From assembly GCA_965368515.1 (NCBI GenBank), contig CBDUNF010000001.1, forward strand, positions 1 to 64,000: a stretch of DNA of 64,000 nucleotides, in the 5' to 3' direction. The position numbers and the translations under genes were made by a program. How positions within the stretch are numbered: the first letter of the stretch is position 1; every line of letters starts with the position of its first letter. Source of the stretch: JAAETI01 sp965368515. Lineage in GTDB: Bacteria; Actinomycetota; Acidimicrobiia; Spongiisociales; UBA5794. The notes under the pieces are model-generated. The model did no database searches. It was not told the origin of the DNA and was given only the letters and a program-made list of their open reading frames with translations. This document shows positions 40,612-49,746 of the stretch, in pieces.

Positions 40612-40902
40612 TTAGCGGTCGGCCATGTCCTTCTTCAGCACCCGGAGGACATCGCCGATCGCGACGTGCGACTCGATGGGATGGCGGAGGGGAGCTTCGT
40701 CGATCAATTCGTAGTGGTTGCGCCTACCCACTTTCTCATGGCTCAGGTAGCCGTCGTGCTCGAGTTCGGCGACGATGCGCTGGGTGGCCCGCTCGGTGAT
40801 CCCGACCTTCATGGCGACCTCGCGCAGCGTAATGTCGGGGTCCTCCGAGATGCTGAAAAGCACATGGGCGTGATTCGTAAAGAACGTCCATTTTGCGTTC
40901 AT
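40612..40902 (-). CDS. Small winged-helix (MarR/ArsR-type) regulator
   Basis: The 96-residue product has the winged-helix sequence SEDPDITLREVAMKVGITERATQRIVAELEHDGYL near 19-53 with a beta-wing VGRRNHYELID near 58-68. This short form is typical of regulators that sense a stress or ligand and bind palindromes. It is divergent from the Mrp antiporter operon across a 79-base AT-rich space. I take ATG 40902, after GGAGGTTCGGTG; the longer reading overlaps the antiporter gene. Confidence 0.8.
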   Translation of the reverse strand: MNAKWTFFTNHAHVLFSISEDPDITLREVAMKVGITERATQRIVAELEHDGYLSHEKVGRRNHYELIDEAPLRHPIESHVAIGDVLRVLKKDMADR

Positions 40903-40939
40903 CACCGAACCTCCTTCGTCATTCGTATCTTCTAGCTTT

Positions 40940-40974
40940 CCAATTATATACGCTCTAGATTTCGTGTAAATTGG
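40940..40974 (+). promoter_or_regulatory. AT-rich divergent promoter with CCAATT/AATTGG palindrome
   Basis: CCAATT (40940-40945) and AATTGG (40969-40974) bracket a notably AT-rich stretch. TAAATT (40967-40972) lies nine bases before the MnhA ATG, the spacing expected for a leaderless transcript, and no ribosome-binding site is visible there. The small winged-helix protein next door is the likely ligand of the palindrome. Confidence 0.4.
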
Positions 40975-40981
40975 TTCATCT

Positions 40982-43279
40982 ATGGTCTCCCTCCTTCTGA
41001 TACATCTCGTTGTCGCCGTCTGCCTGGCGATCTTCCGTCGCTCGATCGGGCGGGGGGCCTTTGTTTTGGGTGCGATCGGCCCGGCCGCGGTCCTGACGTG
41101 GGCAGCAGTGAGCGCCGGTGACATCGTTTCCGGTACGCCGTTCGAGCAGTCGATCTCTTGGGTAACCAACCTCAACCTCGTATTTGGGTTCCGAGTCGAT
41201 GCGTATGCCCTCGTGTTCCTGTTGGTGATTGCAGGCGCCGGGCTGCCGATCTTTCTCTACGCGAGCCGCTACTTCTCCTCTTCACCGCAGGCGACGACTT
41301 TTGCCGCAACGATGACCGTGTTTGCCGGAGCGATGGTCGGTCTGGTCGGTTCCGATCACATGATCTCCCTGTTTGTGTTCTGGGAACTGACCACCATCAC
41401 GTCGTACCTGCTGATTGGATTCGACGACGGGAAGGCAGCCGCCCGGTCCGCCGCTCTCCACGCGGCTCTTGTGACTGGGGCGGGTGGGTTGGCCATGCTT
41501 GGAGGTATGGTGCTCCTAGCGGGTGAGGCCGGCACTTACTCGCTGTCGCAGATTGCCCAGAACCCGCCGGCACAGTCCGGCTTGGTCACCCTTGCATGGG
41601 TCTTGATCCTGCTCGGCGCGGTGACCAAGTCGGCTCAGTTCCCTTTCCATGCGTGGCTCCCCGGCGCCATGGCGGCTCCGACGCCGGCGAGTGCCTTTCT
41701 GCATTCCGCGACCATGGTCAAGGCGGGGATCTTCCTCGTCGGCCGCTTTGGCACAGCCGCGATTGCCACAACCGATTGGTGGCAGCCTGCGGTCCTGGCA
41801 ATCGGGTTTGCGACGATGATCATTGGAGGATGGCGAGCCCTGCGCCAGTACGACCTGAAGCTGCTGCTCGCCTTTGGGACCGTATCGCAACTCGGATTCA
41901 TCTTTCTCCTCGTTGGCTCGGGTGCTCCCGAGCTGATCTTCGGCGGGGTGGCCATCCTTATCGCTCACGCTCTCTTCAAGTCCACGCTTTTCCTCGTTGT
42001 TGGTGCGATTGATCATGAGGTTGGGACGCGTGATCTACGCCGTCTGTCTGGCCTTCGCACTGCGATGCCAACGTTGTTCTGGACGGCGACCGGCGCCGCG
42101 TTGTCGATGGCTGCGGTTCCGCTGTCGCTCGGCTTTGCAGCAAAAGAGGCTGCATTCGACGGTCTACTCGGGCAAAGCACGCTTCTGATCGCGATCGCCG
42201 CTATCTCATCAGTGCTGACCGTGGCTTACACCTCGCGTTTCCTCATGGGGGCGTTCGGTCGCCATCACGAAGGAGCCGAAGCGGTTGGAGCCGACGTGTC
42301 GGGGCCGCGCAGCGTGCTGCTCTGGGCCCCGGCCGCGATCGCAGGGCTGTCTGTTCTGCTCGGTCTCACGCCGGGGGTGCTCTTCCCTCTGGTCGATGAG
42401 GCAACTCGAGTTGTCACGGGCGTTAGCAAGGCGGGCAAGCTGGTCATCTGGCCGGGCCTGGTGCCGGCGCTCGCCTGGTCGGTGGCTTCGCTGACCGTCG
42501 GTGGGCTACTTGCCTGGCGAACCGGCGGAGTTGATGCCGCAATGGTACGGGTCGGTGTGGTCGCCGGTCATCTGCCTACCGCGGACGGCGCGTACCGTCG
42601 CTCGATTCCAGCGCTGCTTCGTTTTGCCGATCGCGCTAGTGGTCTTCTCCAGAACGGCTCACTGCCCGCGTACTTGGCGACGATCCTGATCGTTGCGATC
42701 GGTGCGCCGACAGTTGCCGTGCTATCTAACCGGCCGACCTTTGCCGTTCCGCAGTCGGGGACTCTGCTCGAATGGATCCTCGGCTTGCTAATCGTTGCCT
42801 TTGCAGTGTCGCTGGTCTTTGTCCGGCGGCGGTTCGCAGTCGTGATCTTGCTCGGGGGAGTGGGCTACGGAATCGCCGGTCTCTATTCCGTGCTCGGCGG
42901 TCCCGATCTCACCCTCACTCAGCTTCTGGTGGAGACACTGGCTATCGCCCTGTTCGCCTTTGTGTTGCGCCACCTGCCCGCCGTTTTCACCAAGCCGGCA
43001 ACCGCCCGCCTTCCCCGCTTGGCGGTGGCCCTCTTGGTTGGAGCGTTTGTGTTTGGTGCGGGGTTGTTGGCCAACGCCGCCCGAACAACCGAGACGGTTT
43101 CTGCAACCTACCTGGCCGACGCGGTGCCGAAGGCTGCTGGCGGGAACGTCGTCAACGTGATCCTCGTTGACTTCCGTGCGTTCGACACTCTCGGCGAGAT
43201 CACCGTGTTGGTCGCCGCGGCACTTGGTGTCGCGGGCTTGGTGCTGCCGGTGATCCGCGGCCAACGGAGCCGAGCATGA
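40982..43279 (+). CDS. mnhA: Mrp antiporter subunit A (MnhA/MrpA)
   Basis: This 765-residue subunit of the multi-subunit Na+/H+ antiporter has about 20 helices. It contains the proton-pumping-NADH-dehydrogenase-like signature FVFWELTTITSYLLIGFDDGKAAA near 128-151 and TKSAQFPFHAWLPGAMAAPTPASAFLHSATMVKAG near 219-253, with conserved Lys and Glu. The C-terminal third (about 590-760) resembles MbhE/MnhA-specific domains. It exchanges sodium for protons at the membrane. The whole A-B-C-D-F-(G/E) operon overlaps end to start. Confidence 0.9.
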   Translation: MVSLLLIHLVVAVCLAIFRRSIGRGAFVLGAIGPAAVLTWAAVSAGDIVSGTPFEQSISWVTNLNLVFGFRVDAYALVFLLVIAGAGLPIFLYASRYFSSSPQATTFAATMTVFAGAMVGLVGSDHMISLFVFWELTTITSYLLIGFDDGKAAARSAALHAALVTGAGGLAMLGGMVLLAGEAGTYSLSQIAQNPPAQSGLVTLAWVLILLGAVTKSAQFPFHAWLPGAMAAPTPASAFLHSATMVKAGIFLVGRFGTAAIATTDWWQPAVLAIGFATMIIGGWRALRQYDLKLLLAFGTVSQLGFIFLLVGSGAPELIFGGVAILIAHALFKSTLFLVVGAIDHEVGTRDLRRLSGLRTAMPTLFWTATGAALSMAAVPLSLGFAAKEAAFDGLLGQSTLLIAIAAISSVLTVAYTSRFLMGAFGRHHEGAEAVGADVSGPRSVLLWAPAAIAGLSVLLGLTPGVLFPLVDEATRVVTGVSKAGKLVIWPGLVPALAWSVASLTVGGLLAWRTGGVDAAMVRVGVVAGHLPTADGAYRRSIPALLRFADRASGLLQNGSLPAYLATILIVAIGAPTVAVLSNRPTFAVPQSGTLLEWILGLLIVAFAVSLVFVRRRFAVVILLGGVGYGIAGLYSVLGGPDLTLTQLLVETLAIALFAFVLRHLPAVFTKPATARLPRLAVALLVGAFVFGAGLLANAARTTETVSATYLADAVPKAAGGNVVNVILVDFRAFDTLGEITVLVAAALGVAGLVLPVIRGQRSRA

Positions 43280-43707
43280 ACCGCCCATCTCCAATCCTCG
43301 AAGCGGGTGTCATTGCGGTCGCCGGGCCGATGCTCGTCTTCTCGATGTACTTGCTCTTTGCCGGACACAATCAGCCCGGCGGTGGCTTCGCTGCCGGCTT
43401 GGTTGCCGGAGTCACGGTTCTTCTCGTGTGGGCCGCAGGCGGCACCGACACCGTGCGCCGAGTACTGCCGATGCGTTCGACTCTGCTGATGGGTCTTGGT
43501 CTGCTCGTCGCCGCGCTGACCGGTTTCGCCGCGCTGTTGGGCGGTCTCTCCTTCTTGGAGTCCGGTTATGTCGAGTTCTCTCTCCCCGTTGTGGGGAAGG
43601 CCAAAATCGTTTCTGCCTTGTTCTTCGACATCGGCGTCTACCTCGTCGTTGTAGGCATGGCGCTCGGCTTGATCCGTGCCCTCGGCGAAGAGGGGGTTCC
43701 GCGATGA
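43276..43707 (+). CDS. mnhB: Mrp antiporter subunit B
   Basis: The 143-residue subunit has four helices and the typical segment LLFAGHNQPGGGFAAGLVAGV near 25-45 of MnhB/MbhF-type proteins. It overlaps subunit A and subunit C by four bases each. The length is as expected. Confidence 0.88.
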   Translation: MNRPSPILEAGVIAVAGPMLVFSMYLLFAGHNQPGGGFAAGLVAGVTVLLVWAAGGTDTVRRVLPMRSTLLMGLGLLVAALTGFAALLGGLSFLESGYVEFSLPVVGKAKIVSALFFDIGVYLVVVGMALGLIRALGEEGVPR

Positions 43708-44081
43708 GCATCATCACGCTTGGTGTTGCGTCGCTGCTCTTCACCGTGGGGACGTACCTCGTCCTGCAGCGCATGTTGTCCAGGGTGATCATTGGTCTTG
43801 GCCTCATCTCTCATGGGGCCAATCTGCTGATCATGCTTGCCGGCTCGGGACCGGCCGCTCCGCCCGTGCTCACCGCGGATGGATCGGTCGCGGTCGTCGC
43901 CGATCCGCTGCCGCAAGCGATGGTTCTCACCGCGATAGTCATCACCTTCGGCATTACGGCATTCCTGCTGGCGCTGGCTCTTCGTAGCTACCTGCTTACC
44001 GGGACGGACGCCGTCGAGGACGACATCGAGGATCGACGAATCGCTCAATCAGCAAAGAAGACGTCGGAGGCCGCAATATGA
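43704..44081 (+). CDS. mnhC: Mrp antiporter subunit C
   Basis: The 125-residue product resembles NuoK: three helices with GTYLVLQRMLSRVIIGLGLISHGANLLIM near 14-42 and DPLPQAMVLTAIVITFGITAFLLAL near 69-93. The ATG lies inside the stop region of subunit B. In the complex it pairs with A and D. Confidence 0.87.
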   Translation: MSIITLGVASLLFTVGTYLVLQRMLSRVIIGLGLISHGANLLIMLAGSGPAAPPVLTADGSVAVVADPLPQAMVLTAIVITFGITAFLLALALRSYLLTGTDAVEDDIEDRRIAQSAKKTSEAAI

Positions 44082-45544
44082 GCTGGCTTCTTCCCGCCAT
44101 CGTTGCGATACCTGTGCTCGGTGCGGGTCTGACGGTCCTCGTCGGGCGCCGTCTCCTGCTCCAGCGCGTCATTGCGCTCTCCGGAGTGAGTTTTGTACTC
44201 ATTGCCGCGGTACTTCTGCTGGTTTCCGCTGATGCCGGCACCCCGCAGGTTGCGCAGATTGGTGGATGGGCGGCGCCGGCAGGGATAACGCTCTTCGCCG
44301 ACCGATTTGCGGCGATCGTATTGACCGTGTCGGCGGCGATGCTTCTGGCGGTTCTTGTCTATGCGATGGCACAGCTCGGGCGTGATGCTGTGGACTGGTG
44401 GTTCCACAGTAAGTATCTCGTGTTGACCGCAGGTGTCGCGCTGTCACTCGCCACCGGCGACCTGTTCAACCTCTTCGTCGGCTTCGAAATCATGCTGATT
44501 GCAAGCTACGTCTTGCTGACGGTGAAAGCCGGGCCGGATGAGGTCCGGGCGACCATGACCTACGTCGTGATCAACCTGGTCGCGTCAGCGCTGTTCCTTG
44601 TGGCGATTGCGTTCGTATACACGACCACCGGAACGCTCAACCTGGCCGACCTCTCCCGCGAGTTGGCGACTGTCGATCCGGCCGTTCGTTCCGGGCTCAG
44701 CATGTTGATGCTCGTGGTGTTCGGTATCAAAGCAGCCATTTTTCCGCTGTTCATGTGGCTTCCCGACTCGTACCCGACCGCCCCGACGCCGGTTACCGCA
44801 ATCTTCGCCGGGCTGCTCACCAAGGTTGGTGTGTTCGTGATCATCCGCACCCAGACACTCCTGTTCAACCAGGACGAGCCGTCCACCCTCTTGCTGTTCG
44901 TGGCCGGTGCCACGATGACAGTCGGTGTACTCGGGGCCATCGCCCAGAACGACGTCAAGCGAATCCTCAGCTTCCACATCGTGAGCCAGATTGGGTACAT
45001 GATGATGGGGCTCGGCTTCCTTTCTGTTGCCGGTCTTGCTGCGGCCATCCTCTACATCACCCACCACATCGTTGTGAAGACCGGTCTGTTCCTGGTTGGT
45101 GGACTGGTGGAATCCGAGCACGGCACCGGTGCATTGGACCGCATCGGCGGTGTGCTGCACCGAAGGCCGGTGATCGCTGCCCTCTTCCTGCCGCTGGCGC
45201 TGAGCCTGGCCGGGATCCCGCCATTCTCGGGATTCGTCGCAAAACTCGCACTCATCCAGGAAGGCATAGCGCTCGATCGCGGGCTGATCGTTGCGGTCAG
45301 CCTGCTAGTCAGCATGCTGACCCTGTTTTCGATGACGAAGATCTGGGGTGGGGTGTTCTGGGGTGAGCCGACCAAGGCTACGGGGAGTGCAGGTGCCGGG
45401 ATGGTCGGAGCAACGGTGCTAGTGGTGACGCTCAGCATTGGTGTTGCCTTGTTTGCCTCACCGTTGGCGGAACTGGCCGAGCGGGCGGCAGCCGATCTGG
45501 TCGACCCTGCGGTCTATGCCGACGCGGTCTTGGGGAGGCGCTGA
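44078..45544 (+). CDS. mnhD: Mrp antiporter subunit D
   Basis: The 488-residue subunit has about 14 helices and the NuoN/MnhD signature FNLFVGFEIMLIASYVLLTVKAGPDEV near 129-155, with a conserved Glu. A second FGIKAAIFPLFMWLPDSYPTAPTPVTAIFAGLLTKVGVF stretch near 213-251 carries the Lys. It overlaps C by four bases and F by one base. Confidence 0.9.
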   Translation: MSWLLPAIVAIPVLGAGLTVLVGRRLLLQRVIALSGVSFVLIAAVLLLVSADAGTPQVAQIGGWAAPAGITLFADRFAAIVLTVSAAMLLAVLVYAMAQLGRDAVDWWFHSKYLVLTAGVALSLATGDLFNLFVGFEIMLIASYVLLTVKAGPDEVRATMTYVVINLVASALFLVAIAFVYTTTGTLNLADLSRELATVDPAVRSGLSMLMLVVFGIKAAIFPLFMWLPDSYPTAPTPVTAIFAGLLTKVGVFVIIRTQTLLFNQDEPSTLLLFVAGATMTVGVLGAIAQNDVKRILSFHIVSQIGYMMMGLGFLSVAGLAAAILYITHHIVVKTGLFLVGGLVESEHGTGALDRIGGVLHRRPVIAALFLPLALSLAGIPPFSGFVAKLALIQEGIALDRGLIVAVSLLVSMLTLFSMTKIWGGVFWGEPTKATGSAGAGMVGATVLVVTLSIGVALFASPLAELAERAAADLVDPAVYADAVLGRR

Positions 45545-45807
45545 TGGGATCCGTTGTCACCATCGTCCAGGTAGTGCTCGGTATCGGCGCGACCCTTGCC
45601 TTCGTGCGTGCAGCGCGAGGTCCGAATCTCGTCGACCGGATCGTGGCCCTTGATCTTGTGCTCCTTCTCCTGGCAGGTGGGCTGGCCGCTCATGGAGCTC
45701 GTACGGGGTCCGATCTGTACGTTGCCGTTCTTGTCGTGGTGGCTCTGGTTGCGTTTGCCGGCACGGTTGTGGTCGCTCGGTTCATCGAGTGGAGGGATGG
45801 TTCATGA
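45544..45807 (+). CDS. mnhF: Mrp antiporter subunit F
   Basis: The 87-residue product is a three-helix protein with the characteristic ARGPNLVDRIVALDLV near 23-38 of MnhF/PhaF. It begins at the G of the subunit D stop region. In most Mrp operons subunit E comes between D and F; here it does not. Confidence 0.87.
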   Translation: MGSVVTIVQVVLGIGATLAFVRAARGPNLVDRIVALDLVLLLLAGGLAAHGARTGSDLYVAVLVVVALVAFAGTVVVARFIEWRDGS

Positions 45808-46643
45808 GCCCGCTCGAGATTCTCGGATCCGCGTTGATGGTGTCCGGCGCGGGCCTTTCCGCTCTTGCTGCATGGGGTGTTCTCGATTTTCCATCGGCCC
45901 TGGCGCGAATGCACGCAGCGACCAAGTCGGCCTCCCTTGGCCTGGCGCTAATCGCCATGGGCGCGGGGTTGGCCGCGGAATCGGCCGGCCTGGCCGGCGT
46001 CAGCCTGCTCATGGCTGTGTTCTTGTTCATGACGGCTCCGATCTCGGGCCACATGCTCGGCAGAGCCGTCTATTCCGCGGGGCAGGCCACAGGGCTCGTC
46101 CACGACGACATGCCCAAGACGTCACCACAGCCGCTTCGGTTCGTGCAGGGCGAGCGGTCCCGCTTCTCCATTAATCGTGCGTTGGTTCTCACCACGGTGT
46201 GGGTCCTCCTGTGGCGGGACGCGAGTCCCGGTGTCTGGGTCGGGGGGCTGGTGGTGGCTGCGGCGATAGAGGCGGTTCGCCGCACCCGGGAGCGACCGTC
46301 ACGAATTCGAGTTGGTGGTCTTCTTCGCTTCGTGGTCTATTACCTACGGATGGTCGTGCTCTCCAACCTTCGCGTAGCTTGGGAGGTGGTCACCCCGAAC
46401 AACGACCAGATCAGCGAGGCGATCGTCGCAGTTCCATTGCGGACAGAGTCGGTCCAGGCAGCCCTATTGGTGGCCAATGCGATCAGTTACACACCAGGCT
46501 CCTTGACGATCGATCTGTCGGAGAGCCCGTTGGTGCTCTATGTCCATGTACTCCACTTCGAGTCGGCTGATGCCATCCGGAGCGAGGTTGCCGAACTCGA
46601 GGACCTAGTAGTCACTTCGGTCGCCGGGTCGGTGCGCACGTAG
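45804..46643 (+). CDS. Fused Mrp antiporter subunits G and E
   Basis: One uninterrupted 279-residue frame joins two subunits. Residues 1-95 are MnhG: three helices with GVLDFPSALARMHAATKSASLGL near 26-48. After a linker of about 30 residues, residues 122-275 are MnhE: two hydrophobic segments, then FVVYYLRMVVLSNLRVAWEVV near 172-192 and VPLRTESVQAALLVANAISYTPGSL near 207-231. In other operons these are separate genes in the order E-F-G. The ATG follows GGAGGG and overlaps the MnhF stop. A six-base-pair CCCCGG hairpin after the stop may end transcription. Confidence 0.85.
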   Translation: MSPLEILGSALMVSGAGLSALAAWGVLDFPSALARMHAATKSASLGLALIAMGAGLAAESAGLAGVSLLMAVFLFMTAPISGHMLGRAVYSAGQATGLVHDDMPKTSPQPLRFVQGERSRFSINRALVLTTVWVLLWRDASPGVWVGGLVVAAAIEAVRRTRERPSRIRVGGLLRFVVYYLRMVVLSNLRVAWEVVTPNNDQISEAIVAVPLRTESVQAALLVANAISYTPGSLTIDLSESPLVLYVHVLHFESADAIRSEVAELEDLVVTSVAGSVRT

Positions 46644-46691
46644 GGGGTCACGCTGCCGTTGCTGTCGTGTCGATGGCCATGGGCCCGAATC

Positions 46692-46707
46692 CCCCGGACG
46701 ACCGGGG
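46692..46707. terminator. Weak convergent terminator hairpin
   Basis: CCCCGG-ACGA-CCGGGG lies in the 76-base gap between the convergent Mrp operon and the CPA2 antiporter gene. On the plus strand CTCCCTTTT follows some 25 bases later. The stem is short, so the call is tentative. Confidence 0.35.
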
Positions 46708-46719
46708 TCGAAGCCCAGT

Positions 46720-48570
46720 TCAGTGCTCTCCCTTTTCGGAGCCCCACGCTGCGGCGGTGATGTCGCTGCCGGCCGAAGGCTTTGTCTGCACCGGCATACC
46801 GATTGCCAATACCTCTTCGCCATCGCGAACCTCGCGATTGGATGAGAAGACATCGCAGCCCTGCGCCGACCGGACTACTAGCGGCAGGCTCTGCACGTCG
46901 GGCCGCGGTGTGCCTCGTGGCGTCTTGCGAACAACCTCGTCCGGGTCGGCGACCGTATAGGCGAGATCGACCACGTTCTCTGCCATCACGGCAACATCCC
47001 AAACTGTCAGGTCGACGCAGCGTCCGAAGAGCTGCTCTCCGGCAACCTCGTCGAGCAGGCGTGTCATGCTTTGTGTCGCCTCCGGTGGCATCGCCACATG
47101 AATGCTGGGTACGCCGAAGCGCTGCTTGGCGAGGCGTGCGGTAAGGAGGTTGACCTCGGCATTGGTAGTGGCTGCTACGAGCGCCGTCGCGTGCGAGGCG
47201 CCTGCCTCCTCCAGGACGTCATCATCGATCGCGTTTCCTTTGACAACCATCAGTCCCCGTTCGGTAGCTGAGCGCAGATGATCGGAGTTGGTGTCGATCA
47301 TGACCACATCGGTGTGCTCGGCCAGCAGCACCGCCATCCGCTGAGCCACCGGTCCGGCTCCGACGAACACGACGCCGTTGCGATCGTCTGCGACAAGCTC
47401 GCCACGATCCCTCAGGTGGTTGATTGCCCTAGTGAGGAACACCGGCACCGTTGCCGTCGTGAAGACCGCCATGAACACGAGTATCGAGAAGATGCGTTCA
47501 TCGATGATCCCTGCCGTCAATGCGATCTCGGCGACGATGATCTCTACTGCGCCGCGCCCGTTCATGCCGGCACCGACCGCCACTCCCTCCCGGAAACCGT
47601 ATCCGGTCGGAAGGTAGAAGATTGCAGTTCCGACGATCTTGCCGGCCGTCGCGAGAACGATGACCGTAACCACGAGGGGGAGGGACTCGGAAATCACCGA
47701 GAAGGAAACCTTGAATCCCGCGGTCACGAAGAAGACCGGGGCCAACAGCCCAACGGACACGTTTCGCGCCCGACTCTCTACAGCATGGAGTTGATCGTGA
47801 GTGAGGACATCGGACCTTATGAATAGGCCTGCCAGGAAGGCGCCGAGGATGCCGTGAAGCCCGGCGGCTTCTGCTGCGGCAGCGTAGGCCAGGCCGACAC
47901 CGACAACCGCAATGAAGAGAACCGACTGGTCGATTTTCATCCTGGCAACGACCTTGCCGATACGGGGGAACACTTTCATGCCGACCAGCCAGGCACCGGC
48001 TAGGAACACTGAGGCTTTGGCCACTGTTGCCAGTACTCCGGCGAGGGCGATAGTGCCAGTCGCGGCGAGTCCGAGGAGCGCAGCAAAGAAGACGAGAGCC
48101 GCGATGTCGGAGAACAGCGCACCCGCCATCAGCACATGGGCGATTCGTGTGTTCAAGATGCCGAGATCGACCAGTATGCGCGACTTCGTGGCCAATGACG
48201 TAACCCCCATTGCTACGGCCACGAATGAAGCGGCGACCGCGTCCCCCTCAACGAGCATCATCAAACCGAAACCCAAACCGGCAGGCACTATGAACCCGCC
48301 CAGTGAGGCGAGCAGCCCGGGGCGGGTGGCGTTGCCGATTGAGGTTGGGTCGAGGTGGATGCCGATATAGAGCATCAGGAGCGTTACGCCGAGCTTGCCG
48401 ATGACGGTGATGGCATCATCGGTCGCGAGCAGTCCCAGCAGGGGAGGGCCCAGTGCGATCCCCGCCGCTAGTTCCCCCAGGATCGAGGGGTAGCCGAGTC
48501 TCCGCGCCAGCCAACCACCGGCAAGGGCAGCTGCCAGCACCAACATCAGATTCATGGGGTCGAGGCTCAT
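46720..48570 (-). CDS. CPA2-family cation:proton antiporter with TrkA-N/TrkA-C (KefB-like)
   Basis: The 616-residue protein has a 12- to 13-helix Na+/H+ exchanger domain (about residues 5-385). GYPSILGELAAGIALGPPLLGLL near 26-48 and ALFSDIAALVFF near 151-162 are typical of KefB/GerN-type antiporters. A TrkA-N domain at about 398-510 carries the nucleotide loop VVFVGAGPVAQRMAVLL, and a TrkA-C domain follows at about 530-600. It probably exports K+ or Na+ under nucleotide control. It sits between the Mrp operon and a stress protein gene in an ion-homeostasis region. Confidence 0.88.
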   Translation of the reverse strand: MSLDPMNLMLVLAAALAGGWLARRLGYPSILGELAAGIALGPPLLGLLATDDAITVIGKLGVTLLMLYIGIHLDPTSIGNATRPGLLASLGGFIVPAGLGFGLMMLVEGDAVAASFVAVAMGVTSLATKSRILVDLGILNTRIAHVLMAGALFSDIAALVFFAALLGLAATGTIALAGVLATVAKASVFLAGAWLVGMKVFPRIGKVVARMKIDQSVLFIAVVGVGLAYAAAAEAAGLHGILGAFLAGLFIRSDVLTHDQLHAVESRARNVSVGLLAPVFFVTAGFKVSFSVISESLPLVVTVIVLATAGKIVGTAIFYLPTGYGFREGVAVGAGMNGRGAVEIIVAEIALTAGIIDERIFSILVFMAVFTTATVPVFLTRAINHLRDRGELVADDRNGVVFVGAGPVAQRMAVLLAEHTDVVMIDTNSDHLRSATERGLMVVKGNAIDDDVLEEAGASHATALVAATTNAEVNLLTARLAKQRFGVPSIHVAMPPEATQSMTRLLDEVAGEQLFGRCVDLTVWDVAVMAENVVDLAYTVADPDEVVRKTPRGTPRPDVQSLPLVVRSAQGCDVFSSNREVRDGEEVLAIGMPVQTKPSAGSDITAAAWGSEKGEH

Positions 48571-48592
48571 TGTCAGGCTCCCCTCGGCTGTT

Positions 48593-48626
48593 ACACGTCA
48601 ACGGATACACGAAACATAATACGTGT
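48593..48626. promoter_or_regulatory. Repeated ACACG/CGTGT half-sites between divergent antiporter and stress-protein genes
   Basis: Within a 98-base divergent gap lie ACACG-N10-CGTGT (48607-48626) and a further ACACGT (48593-48598). TACAAT (48627-48632) next to the palindrome could be the -10 of the stress-protein gene. A shared regulator for both genes is possible. Confidence 0.35.
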
Positions 48627-48668
48627 TACAATAGTCGTCAACCACCATCCTGAAACAGGAGGGAGAAC

Positions 48669-49628
48669 ATGAAGCGCTTCAAGAACATCCTCGTTGTCGC
48701 AGAAAAGGACGACGGTCAGACACGCTCGCTGCTCCACGCGGCCGTCGATATGGCTCGTCGCAACGGTGCGGTGCTAACTGTGTTCTCGGTTGTCGACGAA
48801 GTCTCGGAGCTACGTCGCTATCTCAAGACGAAGAGCGGTCGAGTGGATCTGGTGAATCTGATGATTGAAGGCAGAATCGCCGAGCTACGAGCAGCAACTC
48901 CGCAGACCGACGTCTCAGTGCACTACGAGGTGAGGAGCGGCATCCCGTACCTCGAGGTCATCGACAGGGTCGGTCTCTACGGGCATGACCTCGTCCTGAC
49001 CGTCCCCATGCCACCAATCCGGAAGATCGGCCTTGGTTCTTCGTCGACGACGATGCACCTGTTGCGCAAGTGCCCGGTGCCCGTCTGGGTGCATTCACCG
49101 CTGTCGGCGACAGCCGATGCGCTGCTTGTTGCGATCGGGCCGTTCGGCGCAGCGACAGAGGAATTGAACGTGAGGCTGCTGGAACTGGCATCGTCGCTGG
49201 CACGGACCACCGGTAGCGAGCTTCACATCGTCCATGCCTGGAGGATCGAAGGAGAGACAATGCTCCGCAGTCCTCGCTTGGCCTATACGACCAAAGAGAT
49301 AGAAGCGATGGGCACAGAGGCGCAGCAGGCCGCTGCAGCCGGGATCGAAGCCTTGCTCGACCAGGTCGATGTCGCGGCCTCCAGTCGGATCCACGTTCTG
49401 AAAGGTCACGCCGGGGATGTGATCCCCGCCCTTATCGACGAAATCAACCCGAACGCGGTCGTAATGGGAACTGTCGCTCGAACCGGGATACCCGGCCTGA
49501 TAATCGGCAACACCGCCGAACGTGTCCTCGCCACAGTCGACCGAACTGTTCTCGCAGTCAAGCCGGACGGGTTTGTCTCACCGGTCGGTGGCGTCTTGGA
49601 TTGGCACGCCACTCACCTGCCCTACTGA
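48669..49628 (+). CDS. Tandem universal stress protein (two UspA domains)
   Basis: The 319-residue protein has two UspA domains. The first begins FKNILVVAEKDDGQTRSLLHAAVDMA (about 4-29) and ends with GSSSTTMHLLRKCPVPVWV near 123-141. The second starts near residue 150 and ends GNTAERVLATVDRTVLAVKPDG near 280-301. This matches UspE-type proteins. The G-x2-G-x9-G(S/T) nucleotide motif is altered in the first domain (LGSSST) and near-canonical in the second. It acts in the cytoplasm under stress; the neighbouring antiporters suggest ionic stress. Confidence 0.85.
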   Translation: MKRFKNILVVAEKDDGQTRSLLHAAVDMARRNGAVLTVFSVVDEVSELRRYLKTKSGRVDLVNLMIEGRIAELRAATPQTDVSVHYEVRSGIPYLEVIDRVGLYGHDLVLTVPMPPIRKIGLGSSSTTMHLLRKCPVPVWVHSPLSATADALLVAIGPFGAATEELNVRLLELASSLARTTGSELHIVHAWRIEGETMLRSPRLAYTTKEIEAMGTEAQQAAAAGIEALLDQVDVAASSRIHVLKGHAGDVIPALIDEINPNAVVMGTVARTGIPGLIIGNTAERVLATVDRTVLAVKPDGFVSPVGGVLDWHATHLPY

Positions 49629-49691
49629 GTTCTCAGGTCACAATTCGTGTTCGGCGGCCAATGGCGTGAAGCCAGTCGTGGCGTGGCCTCC

Positions 49692-49721
49692 TTGGAACGT
49701 TCCAACGCTCGGGGATATACT
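49692..49721 (+). promoter_or_regulatory. LacI-type operator 4 overlapping the promoter of inositol locus 2
   Basis: TTGGAACGTTCCAA (49692-49705) is a perfect 14-base palindrome. TTGGAA (49692-49697) and TATACT (49716-49721), 18 bases apart, form a good promoter whose -35 is the left operator half. The predicted start is about 20 bases ahead of the SDR gene. Confidence 0.78.
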
Positions 49722-49746
49722 GCGCGGACGCCACTTTGGAGGGGCC

